64,000 nt of DNA from AC-32 sp963719275 (lineage in GTDB: Bacteria; Actinomycetota; Thermoleophilia; Gaiellales; Gaiellaceae). Location of the stretch: NCBI GenBank assembly GCA_963719275.1, contig CAVRBT010000004.1, positions 248,001 through 312,000 of the forward strand, given 5' to 3'. The notes below the pieces were generated by a model, which did no database searches, was not told where the DNA came from, and saw only the letters and a list, made by a program, of their open reading frames with translations. The position numbers and the translations under genes are program-made. Of the stretch, positions 15,186-23,638 are shown piece by piece (the first letter of the stretch is position 1; every line of letters starts with the position of its first letter).

Positions 15186-16331
15186 GTGGCCCGACCGGAA
15201 TGGGGATCCGACGTGCTCGCGACGTTCCTCGAGTTGGCGGCGGTTCCAAGCCCGCCCGGGGAGGAGCGCGCCGTGGCCGACCGCGTGCTGGCGTACCTCG
15301 CGGCGCTCGGGCTCGAGGCCGACGAGGACGGCGCGGGCGCCAAGGTCGGCTCGACGATCGGGAACGTGTACTGCCGGCTCGAGCCGAACGGAGGCGCGGG
15401 CGAGCCGCTCTTCTTCTGCGCGCACCTCGACACCGTCCTGCCGGAGGCGGCGATCGAGCCGGTCGTGGGCGAGGACGAGGTGGTGCGGAACGCGGCCGGC
15501 ACGATTCTCGGCGCCGACGACAAGTCCGCGGTGGCATCGATGCTCGAGGCAGCGGCGCGCCTGGTCGAGGACGGGCGGCTTCATCCCGGCGTCGAGCTGC
15601 TCTTCACGCCGAAGGAGGAGGTCGGGCTCCTGGGGGCCGCCGCGTTCGACGAGTCGCGGCTGGCCGCTCGGCTCGGCTACGTGTACGACCACGCGGGCCC
15701 GATCGGCGAGATCATCCTCGGCGCGCCGCACCAGCAGAAGCTCGACGTCCGTTTCCACGGCCGCGCAGCGCACGCGGGGATGTTCCCGGAGGACGGGCGC
15801 TCGGCCATCGTCGCCGCTGCTCGCGCGATTGCGGACCTGCGGCTCGGCCGGCTCGACGAGGAGACGTCGGCGAACGTCGGGCGCATGTGGGGTGGGACGG
15901 CGCGCAACGTCGTCCCGGAGTGGTGCGAGTTCGCCGCCGAGGCACGAAGCCACGATGAGCGCAAGCTTGCCGACCTGATCCGCGAGATGGTCGAGACCGT
16001 TACCTTCGCCGCGAGCCTGGAGGAGTGCGAGGTCGAGACGCAGGTCTCGCGCCTCTCGCGCGGGTATCGCTTCCGCCGTGACGACCCGCCTGTGCGGATC
16101 GCCGCCGCCGCGCTCGAGCGGGTCGGGCGCGAGCCGTCGTACATCTTCTCGGGCGGCGGCGCCGACGCGAACGTCTTCAACGAGCGTGGCCTGCAGTGCG
16201 TGAACCTCGCGAACGGGATGACAGACATCCACACGCCGGACGAGCGGATTGCGGTCGCGGACCTGCACGAGATGGTCGACGTGACGCTGGCGCTCGTCGA
16301 GGCCGCCGGCGAGGTCGACGGTGCCGATTAG
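15186..16331 (+). CDS. M20 family metallopeptidase (PepT-like)
   Basis: 381 residues of a di-zinc M20 exopeptidase related to peptidase T. Motifs are FFCAHLDTVLP (first zinc His and catalytic Asp), ILGADDKSAVA (bridging Asp), TPKEEVGLLGA (catalytic Glu pair), VYDHAGPIGE and the C-terminal NGMTDIHTPDE (last zinc His). The dimerisation domain sits between HQQKLDVRFHGRAAHAG and the end of DIREM-like helices. The GTG start is fixed by the -10 six bases upstream. The end overlaps the DUF3866 gene by 11 bases, so the two are co-transcribed. Cytoplasmic; likely trims peptides. Confidence 0.88.
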   Translation: MARPEWGSDVLATFLELAAVPSPPGEERAVADRVLAYLAALGLEADEDGAGAKVGSTIGNVYCRLEPNGGAGEPLFFCAHLDTVLPEAAIEPVVGEDEVVRNAAGTILGADDKSAVASMLEAAARLVEDGRLHPGVELLFTPKEEVGLLGAAAFDESRLAARLGYVYDHAGPIGEIILGAPHQQKLDVRFHGRAAHAGMFPEDGRSAIVAAARAIADLRLGRLDEETSANVGRMWGGTARNVVPEWCEFAAEARSHDERKLADLIREMVETVTFAASLEECEVETQVSRLSRGYRFRRDDPPVRIAAAALERVGREPSYIFSGGGADANVFNERGLQCVNLANGMTDIHTPDERIAVADLHEMVDVTLALVEAAGEVDGAD

Positions 16332-17253
16332 CCTGCGGCGCGGGCGCGTCACCGCGATCCATGAGCGGCACGATGCCTTCGTCCGGCTCGAGGTCGAGGG
16401 CGTCGCCTGCGTCGCCTACCCAACGGTCACCGGGCCGGTCGCGCTCGAGGACGAGGTGCTGGTGAACGTGCAGGCGCGCGAGCTCGAGCTCGGCAGCGGC
16501 GGGTTCGACGTCCTCTACGCGAACCTGACGCGCGGCCTCGAGCTCGCGGCGGAGGAAGGCGCGCACGTGATGGTGCTGCCGTACACCCCGCTCCAGCACG
16601 CGCGTGTCCATGTGGAGGAGGCGGGGGAGACGGCGGCCACCTTGGACGGGATGCCGGTCGTTTGCTGCTCGCTGCACAGCCAGGTCGCGCCGGTGTGCGC
16701 GGCGCTCGAGGGGCTGCGCGTCGCGTACGTCCAGCTCGCGGGCGCGGCGCTGCCGGTGTCGCTTTCGGACACGGTGCGCGCGCTGCGGGAGCGCGGTTTG
16801 CTGGCCTCGACGGCGGCGGTCTCGCCGAGCTTCGACGGCGACGTCCAGTGCGTCTCGACCGCCTCCGCGCTGTTGTGGTCGCGCGAGGGGAACGACGTGG
16901 CGGTATGCGCGATCGGGCCGGGCATCGTCGGCACCGGGAGCCGGTTCGGACACGGCGGCCTCGCAGCGGCGGAGGCGGCGAACACTGCGCTCTCGCTCGG
17001 CGGCGTGCCGGTCGTCGCGCAGCGCGTGTCGGGGGCCGACACGCGCGATCGGCACCGGGGCCGATCGCACCACACGGAGGCGGTGCTCGCGCTCGTTCGC
17101 GGGAACCCGGTCGTGGGAGAGCCGACGGACGGCTGGCGCGAGGCATGCGCCGGCCTTCCGCTCTCGCACATGGGCCGCGGGCCCGACGACGATCCAGAGT
17201 TCTTCGGCGCCGCCTTCGGTGCGGGTATCGCGGCGCGCGCACTGCTCGAGTGA
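16321..17253 (+). CDS. DUF3866 family protein
   Basis: A 310-residue protein that I recognise as DUF3866: it begins LRRGRVTAIHERHDAFVRLEVEG, contains NLTRGLELAAEEGAHVMVLPY, IGPGIVGTGSRFGHGGLAAAEAANTA-like Gly-rich stretches and ends in SHMGRGPDDDPEFFGAAFGAG. Family function is not established. Several polar Gly-rich loops look enzyme-like. It overlaps the peptidase upstream by 11 bases, suggesting a shared operon. No signal peptide or membrane helix. Confidence 0.8.
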   Translation: MPISLRRGRVTAIHERHDAFVRLEVEGVACVAYPTVTGPVALEDEVLVNVQARELELGSGGFDVLYANLTRGLELAAEEGAHVMVLPYTPLQHARVHVEEAGETAATLDGMPVVCCSLHSQVAPVCAALEGLRVAYVQLAGAALPVSLSDTVRALRERGLLASTAAVSPSFDGDVQCVSTASALLWSREGNDVAVCAIGPGIVGTGSRFGHGGLAAAEAANTALSLGGVPVVAQRVSGADTRDRHRGRSHHTEAVLALVRGNPVVGEPTDGWREACAGLPLSHMGRGPDDDPEFFGAAFGAGIAARALLE

Positions 17254-17480
17254 CGGAAGACCGGCGCCTCGGCGGGTCTGGGCCTCCCGGCTCGGAGTAG
17301 GAGCGCCGGCTGGTCGAACACGTCGCCGCCTGACCCTCGCGAGCGCCCTTAACTACGGTTCGCCCAGCCTCCTCCCCAAGGCGATCCTATCCGGGCTTGG
17401 CACGCGGGTCTGTGCCTGTTCGTGCTGTTTCTGACACAGCTCGTCCACAGCGTCGGCCCTCGCGGGTTGTGCCGGAAAGC

Positions 17481-17486
17481 TAGGGT
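17481..17486 (+). promoter_or_regulatory. Probable -10 of ald
   Basis: TAGGGT ends 11 bases before the ald ATG with no Shine-Dalgarno. The remaining 244-base gap after the DUF3866 gene holds an imperfect hairpin near 17270-17310 but no gene. Confidence 0.4.
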
Positions 17487-17497
17487 TTCTCGCCGCG

Positions 17498-18622
17498 ATG
17501 AAGGTCGGAGTCGTCAAGGAGATCAAGTCCGACGAGTACCGCGTCGCGCTCACCCCGGCCGGGGCGCGCGAGCTCGTTCAGGGCGGGCACGACGTCGTCG
17601 TCGAGACCGGCGCGGGCGAGGGCAGCTCGTTCCCCGACGACGCCTATCGCGCGGTCGGCGCCACTCTCTCCTCAGTCGACGAGGTCTGGCGTGACGCAGA
17701 GCTCCTGCTGAAGGTCAAGGAGCCGCTGCCCGAGGAGTACCCACGCGTGCATGAGGGCCTCGTCCTCTTCACCTATCTCCACCTTGCTGCCACCGAGGAG
17801 CTCACCCGAGCGCTCGCCGAGAGCGGCGCAGCGTGCGTTGCTTACGAGACGGTCGAGACGGACAGCGGCGCGCTGCCGCTGCTGGCGCCGATGAGCGAGA
17901 TCGCCGGCCGGCTGGCCGCGCAGGCGGGCGCGTACTTCCTCGAGAAGCCGCTCGGCGGCCGCGGCCTGCTGCTCAGCGGTGTCCCCGGAGTCGCCCCCGG
18001 CCGCGTGCTGGTGATCGGCGGCGGGATCGTCGGCTACAACGCGGCGGTGATCGCGCTGGGCTTCGGCGCGAACGTGACCATCCTCGAGCGCTCCGTCGAC
18101 CGGATGCGCCACCTCGACGAGATCCTCTCGGGCCGCGTCAGCCTCGTGATGTCGTCGTCCCTGCAGGTCGAGGAGTCGATCGTGGAGGCCGACGTCGTCA
18201 TCGGCGCCGTCCTGATTCCGGGCGCCGTAGCGCCGAAGCTCGTCACCCGCGAGATGGTCGCGCAGATGAAGGACGGTGCTGTCCTCGCCGATGTCGCGAT
18301 CGACCAGGGCGGGTGCGTCGAGACCTCACGTCCGACCACGCACAGCGAGCCGGTCTACGTCGTCGACGGCGTGACGCACTACTGCGTCGCGAACATGCCG
18401 GGCGCGGTTCCGATCACGTCGACGAAGGCGCTCACCAACGTGACGCTGCCGTACGTCGAGGCGATCGCCGACCACGGACTGGCGGAGGCCGTCGCTCGTG
18501 ATCCGGCCCTGGCGCGCGGCGTTAACGTCCTCGACGGCAAGATCACGTACGAGGCTGTCGCGGAAGCGCACGGGCTCGACTTCCACCCGCTCGAGGACGT
18601 CCTGCCGCTCTCGCCCGTGTGA
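17498..18622 (+). CDS. ald: Alanine dehydrogenase
   Basis: NAD-dependent interconversion of L-alanine and pyruvate plus ammonia. 374 residues with MKVGVVKEIKSDEYRVALTP, the substrate-binding KVKEPLPEEY and LFTYLHLAA segments, the Rossmann stretch GRVLVIGGGIVGYNAAVIAL and MPGAVPITSTKALTN near the end. All parts are intact. It has its own promoter and no same-strand partner; the next gene downstream is a short membrane protein on the other strand. Confidence 0.97.
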   Translation: MKVGVVKEIKSDEYRVALTPAGARELVQGGHDVVVETGAGEGSSFPDDAYRAVGATLSSVDEVWRDAELLLKVKEPLPEEYPRVHEGLVLFTYLHLAATEELTRALAESGAACVAYETVETDSGALPLLAPMSEIAGRLAAQAGAYFLEKPLGGRGLLLSGVPGVAPGRVLVIGGGIVGYNAAVIALGFGANVTILERSVDRMRHLDEILSGRVSLVMSSSLQVEESIVEADVVIGAVLIPGAVAPKLVTREMVAQMKDGAVLADVAIDQGGCVETSRPTTHSEPVYVVDGVTHYCVANMPGAVPITSTKALTNVTLPYVEAIADHGLAEAVARDPALARGVNVLDGKITYEAVAEAHGLDFHPLEDVLPLSPV

Positions 18623-18637
18623 GTGGCCGGCGGCGCG

Positions 18638-18745
18638 TTACTTCGTGGGGAACACCTTGACGACGAGCCACGTGGTCCCCGCGGCGAGCGCCATCACGCA
18701 GACGGCGAACACCACGAGGCCGAGCAGTCCGAGGACGGCGTCCAT
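18638..18745 (-). CDS. Small single-pass membrane protein (35 aa)
   Basis: A 35-codon frame with an ATG start encodes MDAVLGLLGLVVFAVCVM-, then ALAAGTTWLVVKVFPTK: one hydrophobic helix with a basic C-terminus, implying an N-out/C-in or N-in hairpinless span. A -10-like TAATCT lies nine bases before the ATG on the minus strand and overlaps the deoB -10 on the other strand. It fills the ald-deoB gap. No family is recognised. The regular hydrophobicity, start and promoter argue for a real gene. Confidence 0.55.
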   Translation of the reverse strand: MDAVLGLLGLVVFAVCVMALAAGTTWLVVKVFPTK

Positions 18746-18753
18746 TACCGAGA

Positions 18754-18760
18754 TAGATTA
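18754..18760. promoter_or_regulatory. Overlapping divergent -10 elements (deoB / small membrane protein)
   Basis: TAGATT (18754-18759, plus) ends six bases before the deoB GTG. TAATCT (18760-18755, minus) ends nine bases before the ATG of the 35-aa gene. The start codons are only 20 bases apart. Confidence 0.5.
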
Positions 18761-18765
18761 GCCGC

Positions 18766-19935
18766 GTGCCGCGCGCCTGCGTGATCGTGCTGGACGCCGT
18801 GGGCGCGGGAGCGCTCCCGGATGCCGATGTGTACGGGGACGAGGGCTCCGACACGCTCGGCAACGTCGCGCGTGCGGTCGGCGGCCTCGACCTGCCGAAC
18901 CTCGAGGCGCTCGGGCTCGGAAACGTCGAGCCGCTCGAGGGCTGCCCGCCGCAGCCAGGCGCGCCGGCGGTCGCCGGGCGGCTGCTCGAGCGCTCGAAGG
19001 GCAAGGACACGACGGCAGGCCACTGGGAGCTGATGGGCGTCGTTACACCGACGCCGTTCCCAACCTACCCGCAGGGGTTCCCGCACGACGTGATCGACCC
19101 GTTCATGCACCGCACCGGGCGCGGCGTGCTCGGCAACAAGCCGGCTTCGGGGACGGAAATCATCCAGGAGCTCGGCGAGGAGCACCAGCGCACCGGTAAG
19201 TGGATCGTCTACACGTCGGCCGACTCCGTCTTCCAGGTCGCCGCACATGAGGAGACGGTCCCGCTGGAGGAGCTCTACGAGGGGTGCCGGATCGCGCGCG
19301 AGATCCTCACCGGCAAGCACGCGGTCGGGCGCGTGATCGCGCGGCCGTTCGTCGGCGAGCCTGGGAACTACGAGCGGACGCCCAACCGGCACGACTTCTC
19401 ACTCGAGCCTCGCCGCCCGAACTACCTCACGCTCGTGCGCGAGGCCGGCCACAAGGTGCACGGCGTCGGGAAGATCTCCGACATCTTCGCCGGCTGCGAC
19501 ATCGACGAGTCGCGGCCGACGAAGTCCAACGTCGAGGGGATCCAGCAGACGGAGACGCTCCTGCGCGAGCTCGACGAGGGGCTCGTCTTCACCAACCTGG
19601 TGGAGACCGACATGCTCTGGGGACACCGCAACGACCCGGTCAACTTCCACCGCTGCCTGCAGGACTTCGACCGGCGGCTTCCCGACCTCCTCGATGCGCT
19701 CCGCGCCCAGGACCTGCTGATCCTGACCTCCGATCACGGCTGTGACCCGACCACGCCCTCAACCGACCACTCCCGTGAGCATGCGCTCCTGCTCGCCTAC
19801 GTCCAGGGCCGGAATGCCGCTGGGCGGATCCACGAGGACGGCGAGTTCGCCGACGTCGGCGCGACGGTGAACACCTGGCTCGGCGGGAAGACGCCCGGCC
19901 GCGGCATCTCGGGCACACCTATCCTCGAGTCTTGA
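18766..19935 (+). CDS. deoB: Phosphopentomutase
   Basis: Interconverts (deoxy)ribose 1- and 5-phosphates in nucleoside salvage, linking with the pyrimidine phosphorylase downstream. 389 residues of the alkaline-phosphatase-like superfamily: metal-binding VIVLDAVGAGALPDA, the phospho-threonine region GKDTTAGHWELMG, TNLVETDMLWGHRND and the metal motif LTSDHGCDPTTPSTDHSREH. The GTG start is set by the -10 six bases upstream. The end overlaps the next ATG (TGATG). Confidence 0.97.
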   Translation: MPRACVIVLDAVGAGALPDADVYGDEGSDTLGNVARAVGGLDLPNLEALGLGNVEPLEGCPPQPGAPAVAGRLLERSKGKDTTAGHWELMGVVTPTPFPTYPQGFPHDVIDPFMHRTGRGVLGNKPASGTEIIQELGEEHQRTGKWIVYTSADSVFQVAAHEETVPLEELYEGCRIAREILTGKHAVGRVIARPFVGEPGNYERTPNRHDFSLEPRRPNYLTLVREAGHKVHGVGKISDIFAGCDIDESRPTKSNVEGIQQTETLLRELDEGLVFTNLVETDMLWGHRNDPVNFHRCLQDFDRRLPDLLDALRAQDLLILTSDHGCDPTTPSTDHSREHALLLAYVQGRNAAGRIHEDGEFADVGATVNTWLGGKTPGRGISGTPILES

Positions 19936-20138
19936 TGGCGAGCGCGCGCTATCTCGTCGACGACCTCGACGCCGCGGTGCGGTTCTATACAGGCCGGCTC
20001 GGCTTCGCCGAGCGGCGGTCCTTCGGGCCGGTCACGCTGGTGCAACGCGGCGACCTCGAAGTCTGGCTGAGCGCGCCCGGGAGCTCGGGCAGGGCGAGGA
20101 CGTGGGGGAATCCGATCGAGCTCTTCCAGTCGAAGTGA
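19935..20138 (+). pseudogene. VOC/glyoxalase-like gene with an internal deletion
   Basis: 67 residues. The first half is a normal VOC start (ARYLVDDLDAAVRFYTGRLGF, GDLEVWLSAPGSSGR) and the last residues (GNPIELFQSK) are a normal VOC C-terminus, but the roughly 45 residues usually between them are missing, in frame. A domain lacking these strands cannot form the usual metal site. The gene remains open and overlaps both neighbours (ATG in the deoB stop, TGATG with the methyltransferase), so translation coupling may be what preserves it. Confidence 0.7.
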
Positions 20139-20848
20139 TGCGGCTGAACGACCCCGAGCTCGTTCGCCGCCAGTACGCGAGCGAGGACGGCCTTGCCGTG
20201 AGGCGCGACTTCCAGCTGCGCTTCCGCGAGGGGCCGGACGCATTCGATAGGGCGTTCGACGCGGTCGCCGCGGCGCACCCGCGCCGCGTGCTCGAGGTCG
20301 GTTGCGGAATGGGCAACTTCGCGGAGCGCGTCGCCCGCGAGACGTCTGCGGCGGTCGTTGCGACGGATCTGTCGCCGCGCATGGTGGAGGTGACGCGCGA
20401 GCGCGGGCTGGACGCACGCGTCGCCGATGTCCAGGAGCTGCCGTTCGACGATGGCGAGTTCGACTGCGCGGTCGCGAACGCGATGCTCTACCACGTCGAG
20501 GATCTCGATCGGGCGCTCTCGGAGCTCGCGCGCGTCCTCGAGCCCGGCGGGAAGCTCGTCGCCGTCACGATCGGAGAAGGACACATGGCCGAGGTCTGGC
20601 GGCTTGTCGGCTACCGGAAGCCGGAGAGGCCGTTCTCGCTGGAGAACGGCACAGAGCAGCTCGCCCGCCACTTCCGCGGCGTTGAGCGGGAGGACGTCGA
20701 CGCCCAGCTCGTCTTCCCCGACGCCGCAGCGGTTCACGAGTACGTCGACTCGACCATCTTCAGCGCTCAGGTGGCGCGGCCCCTGCCCCAGTTCGACGGG
20801 CCGCTCCGCGCGAGCGTTCAGGCGACCGTGTTCGTGGCGGAGCGATGA
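20138..20848 (+). CDS. Class I SAM-dependent methyltransferase
   Basis: 236 residues with SAM motif I (RVLEVGCGMGNFAERVA), the acidic residue after strand 2 (VVATDLSPRMVEVTRERG), VQELPFDDGEFDCAVANAML and LARVLEPGGKLVAV. It resembles the UbiE/ArsM group of small-molecule methyltransferases; substrate unknown. The ATG at 20138 overlaps the upstream stop and the end overlaps the deoA start by four bases, so it is in the deoB-deoA operon. Confidence 0.85.
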   Translation: MRLNDPELVRRQYASEDGLAVRRDFQLRFREGPDAFDRAFDAVAAAHPRRVLEVGCGMGNFAERVARETSAAVVATDLSPRMVEVTRERGLDARVADVQELPFDDGEFDCAVANAMLYHVEDLDRALSELARVLEPGGKLVAVTIGEGHMAEVWRLVGYRKPERPFSLENGTEQLARHFRGVEREDVDAQLVFPDAAAVHEYVDSTIFSAQVARPLPQFDGPLRASVQATVFVAER

Positions 20849-22143
20849 TCCGGCCCGCGAAGCTGATCGAGCGCAAGCGCGACGGCGGCGAGTTGCTGCC
20901 GCAGGAATGGAACGAGCTGATGCTCGGCTACGCGCGCGACGAGGTGCCGGACTACCAGATGGCCGCGCTCGCGATGGCGATCTTCTTCCGCGGCCTGACG
21001 AGCACGGAGACGTACGCGCTGACGCAGGCGATGATCGCGACCGGCGATACGGTCGACCTCCACTCCGCGCTCGGGCGGAAGGTCGTCGACAAGCACTCGA
21101 CGGGCGGCGTGGGGGACAAGACGTCGATCGCCGTCGGCCCGATCGTCGCGGCCTGCGGGGTGCCGTTCGCGAAGATGAGCGGCCGCGGGCTCGGACACAC
21201 CGGCGGGACGCTCGACAAGCTCGAGTCGATCCCCGGATTCCGGGTCGAGCTCTCGACCGACGAGTTCATCGTGCAGGTCAAGGAGGCCGGGATGGCGATC
21301 ATCGGCGCGAGCGCGGACCTCGTCCCGGCCGACAAGAAGCTCTACGCGCTTCGCGACGTCACCGCGACGGTCGACAACTACTCGCTTATCGCAGCGAGCA
21401 TCATGTCGAAGAAGATCGCCGGCGGAGCCGACGCGATCGTGATCGACGCCAAGGTCGGAGACGGCGCCTTCATGAAGTCGCTCGACGACGCCCGCGCGCT
21501 TGCGGAGGCGATGCTCGATCTCGGCGGCCGCGCCGGCCGTGAGGTCGTCTGCCTCCTGACCGACATGCACCAGCCGCTCGGTAGCGCCGTGGGCAACGCG
21601 CTTGAGATCCGCGAGGCAATCGCGACCGTTCGCGGCGACGGGCCGGCGGACTTCCTCGAGCTCGTCCTGGCCGCGTGCTCGCGACTGCTCGCGGTCTCGG
21701 ACCTCGGGGTCGACGAGCAGGAAGGGCGCGTGCGGGCCATGCAGGCGATCGCCGACGGCTCGGCGTTCGCAGCGTACGAGCGCTGGATCCGCGCGCAGGG
21801 CGGCGACCCGAGCGAAGACGCGCTGCCGGCGGCGCCCGCCGTCCTCGAGGTCGCGGCGGACAGAGACGGCTACGTCGCCGCGCTGGGGGCGGTCGCTGTC
21901 GGGCAGGCGGCGCTCCACCTCGGCGCCGGGCGGCGGACGAAGGACGACACGATCGACCACGCCGTCGGCATCGTCTGCCTCCGCAAGCGCGGGGACCGGG
22001 TAGCGGCCGGCGAGCCGCTGGCGCAGATCCACGCCGCGACCGATGCGGCCGCCGAAGAGGTTGCAGGCGATGTCGCCGCCGCGTACACGATCGCGGAGGA
22101 ACCGCCACCGCAGCGCTCGGTCGTGCTCGACGTGCTGGCCTAA
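20845..22143 (+). CDS. deoA: Pyrimidine-nucleoside (thymidine) phosphorylase
   Basis: Phosphorolysis of thymidine/uridine to base and pentose 1-phosphate, which DeoB then isomerises. 432 residues: KLIERKRDGGELLPQEW, the phosphate-binding loop DKHSTGGVGDKTS, KMSGRGLGHTGGTLDKLESI and DIV-type MSKKIAGGADAIVIDAKVGDGAF, with a C-terminal domain ending VGIVCLRKRGDRVAAGEPL. Shared ancestry makes thymidine- and general pyrimidine-specific enzymes hard to separate by eye. Its TAA is immediately followed by a 166-base inverted-repeat element. Confidence 0.95.
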   Translation: MIRPAKLIERKRDGGELLPQEWNELMLGYARDEVPDYQMAALAMAIFFRGLTSTETYALTQAMIATGDTVDLHSALGRKVVDKHSTGGVGDKTSIAVGPIVAACGVPFAKMSGRGLGHTGGTLDKLESIPGFRVELSTDEFIVQVKEAGMAIIGASADLVPADKKLYALRDVTATVDNYSLIAASIMSKKIAGGADAIVIDAKVGDGAFMKSLDDARALAEAMLDLGGRAGREVVCLLTDMHQPLGSAVGNALEIREAIATVRGDGPADFLELVLAACSRLLAVSDLGVDEQEGRVRAMQAIADGSAFAAYERWIRAQGGDPSEDALPAAPAVLEVAADRDGYVAALGAVAVGQAALHLGAGRRTKDDTIDHAVGIVCLRKRGDRVAAGEPLAQIHAATDAAAEEVAGDVAAAYTIAEEPPPQRSVVLDVLA

Positions 22144-22308
22144 GAACTCGTTTCACAATGAAGCCTTGAGCCCCCGAGCCGCGCTGAACGCCGCGAGGCT
22201 GCGTCCTCGGAAGCGCCCGTATCCTCCGGATACGCGCGCTCCGCTGCGTCCTTGCCTCGCGCCGCCCATCGCACCTCGGCTGCGAAGCGTCATTCTGAAA
22301 CGAGTTCT
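22143..22308. repeat. 166-base element with 22-base terminal inverted repeats
   Basis: AGAACTCGTTTCACAATGAAGC (22143-22164, shown here as the left arm) matches the complement of 22287-22308 with two mismatches. Inside is a further hairpin (CGTATCC-TCC-GGATACG) and an inverted pair near the ends. It has no coding capacity, starts in the deoA stop codon and ends 64 bases before the mutM start. This is the form of a small non-autonomous mobile element or a large REP-type palindrome. No second copy is in the window. Confidence 0.75.
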
Positions 22309-22360
22309 AAGCCGGGATGGGCACGGCCACGCCGGCCGTGTCGAGGACGATGCCGCCGAC

Positions 22361-22366
22361 TACGCT
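22361..22366 (+). promoter_or_regulatory. -10 element of mutM (leaderless)
   Basis: TACGCT ends six bases before the mutM GTG, without a Shine-Dalgarno. Confidence 0.5.
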
Positions 22367-22372
22367 GGTGCC

Positions 22373-23230
22373 GTGCCCGAGCTTCCGGAGGTCGAGACCG
22401 TCCGTCGTCGGCTCGAGCCGGTCCTCGTGGGCCGCACCTTCGAGCGTGTCGAGATCTCCGATCCCCGCCTGACGCGCCCGTTCGACCCCGTCGAGGTCAC
22501 GGCCGAGCTGGAGGGCGAGCGCGTCGCAGCCGTCGATCGCCGCGGCAAGTATTTGATTGTCCGGTTCGAGTCTGGTCGAGCTCTCCTGATCCACCTCCGG
22601 ATGACGGGGAACGTTCTGCACGTCAGCGCCGGGACACCGCTCGCGGCCGGGACGCACCCGCGTGCTGTTGTCAAGTTAGACGACGGCTCGGACGTCGTGT
22701 ACCGCGACGTCCGCCGCTTCGGCACCTGGCTGCTCGCGGAGCCCGACGAGGTCGAGCCGTACCTGGCCATGCGGCTCGGCAGGGAGCCACTGGACACGGG
22801 ATTCACAACGAAGCGTCTCGGCGAGGCACTCGCGAGCCGGCGTGCGCCGGTGAAGGCGGCGATCCTCGACCAGCGACGCATCGCGGGCGTGGGGAACATC
22901 TACGCCGACGAGGCGCTCTGGCGGGCGCGCATCCACCCGCAGCGGCCGGCCGGGGAGCTAGACCTCGCCGAGCTCCGCGCCCTGCACCGGGGCATCCGCG
23001 CGGCGCTCAAGGCGGGCATCGAGCGTCAGGGGGCGACGCTTCGCGACTACCGCACCCCCGACGGCGGATCCGGCCGCATGCAGCACGAGTTCAAGGTCTA
23101 CGGACGGGAAGGCGAGCCGTGCCCGAGGTGCGGCCGGCCGATCGAGAAGATCCGCGCCGCCGGCCGCGGAACGTGGTTCTGCCCCGAATGCCAGCGTCTC
23201 CGAGACCCTGCGAACAACGGATACGCATAG
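22373..23230 (+). CDS. mutM: Formamidopyrimidine-DNA glycosylase MutM (Fpg)
   Basis: Excises oxidised purines and nicks the abasic site. The start GTG at 22373 places the catalytic proline and glutamate as residues 2-3 (PELPEVETVRR), as required after Met removal. The helix-two-turn-helix (AILDQRRIAGVGNIYADEALW) and the C-terminal zinc finger (CPRCGRPIEK, then CPECQ) are complete. 285 residues. It is preceded by the inverted-repeat element and its own -10, so it is probably transcribed alone. Confidence 0.97.
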   Translation: MPELPEVETVRRRLEPVLVGRTFERVEISDPRLTRPFDPVEVTAELEGERVAAVDRRGKYLIVRFESGRALLIHLRMTGNVLHVSAGTPLAAGTHPRAVVKLDDGSDVVYRDVRRFGTWLLAEPDEVEPYLAMRLGREPLDTGFTTKRLGEALASRRAPVKAAILDQRRIAGVGNIYADEALWRARIHPQRPAGELDLAELRALHRGIRAALKAGIERQGATLRDYRTPDGGSGRMQHEFKVYGREGEPCPRCGRPIEKIRAAGRGTWFCPECQRLRDPANNGYA

Positions 23231-23295
23231 ACGTTTGAAAGCAGATCGAAGCGGCGATAGGTCGACCATTCGAGGACAGTTGGGGGTCAAGCCGG

Positions 23296-23317
23296 AGGCG
23301 GGGCGAGAGCCCCGCCT
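23296..23317. terminator. Bidirectional terminator-like hairpin between mutM and glutaredoxin gene
   Basis: AGGCGGGGC-GAGA-GCCCCGCCT forms a perfect 9-bp stem in the convergent gap; no T-run, as is common in high-GC genomes. Confidence 0.6.
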
Positions 23318-23320
23318 TCT

Positions 23321-23572
23321 CTATGCCGCGAGACGTTCGAGCTCGCCGCTCCGGTCGAGTTGCCAGAGCTCGGTGTAGCCGCCGATCGGGCGTCCGTCGA
23401 TGACGATCTGCGGCACGGTCCAGCCGCCGGTCAGGTCGAGCAGGCGCCGGCGGAAGCCCGGGTCGTCGTCCAGCAAGATCTCCTCGAACGGGATCCCGCG
23501 CGACTCGAGCAGGGTCTTCGCGCGGACGCAGTAGCCGCACCAGCGGGTCGTATACATCTGGATCCTGGCCAT
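23321..23572 (-). CDS. Glutaredoxin-like protein
   Basis: 83 residues of a thioredoxin fold with the CxxC pair in TTRWCGYCVRAKTLLE, the cis-proline in TVPQIVIDGRPIGGYTEL, and the usual small size. The WCGYC motif resembles mycoredoxin/glutaredoxin-like proteins of Actinobacteria (WCGYC versus CPYC), so it may use mycothiol or another thiol; this cannot be decided here. Convergent with mutM across a hairpin, divergent from recO. Confidence 0.88.
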   Translation of the reverse strand: MARIQMYTTRWCGYCVRAKTLLESRGIPFEEILLDDDPGFRRRLLDLTGGWTVPQIVIDGRPIGGYTELWQLDRSGELERLAA

Positions 23573-23624
23573 TGACGGTTGAAAACGGGTAGCAGCCGCG
23601 GCGATTCCCGGCCTGCCCCGGCTC

Positions 23625-23630
23625 TACACT
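23625..23630 (+). promoter_or_regulatory. Probable -10 of recO
   Basis: TACACT ends eight bases before the ATG at 23639 with no good Shine-Dalgarno; this supports the ATG over an upstream in-frame start. Confidence 0.45.
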
Positions 23631-23638
23631 TGAGCGGG

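Noticed and set aside
17254..17497. tRNA or small RNA gene in the gap before ald
   Set aside because: No cloverleaf, TTCGANNC loop or CCA end was found; the gap holds an imperfect hairpin and a promoter.
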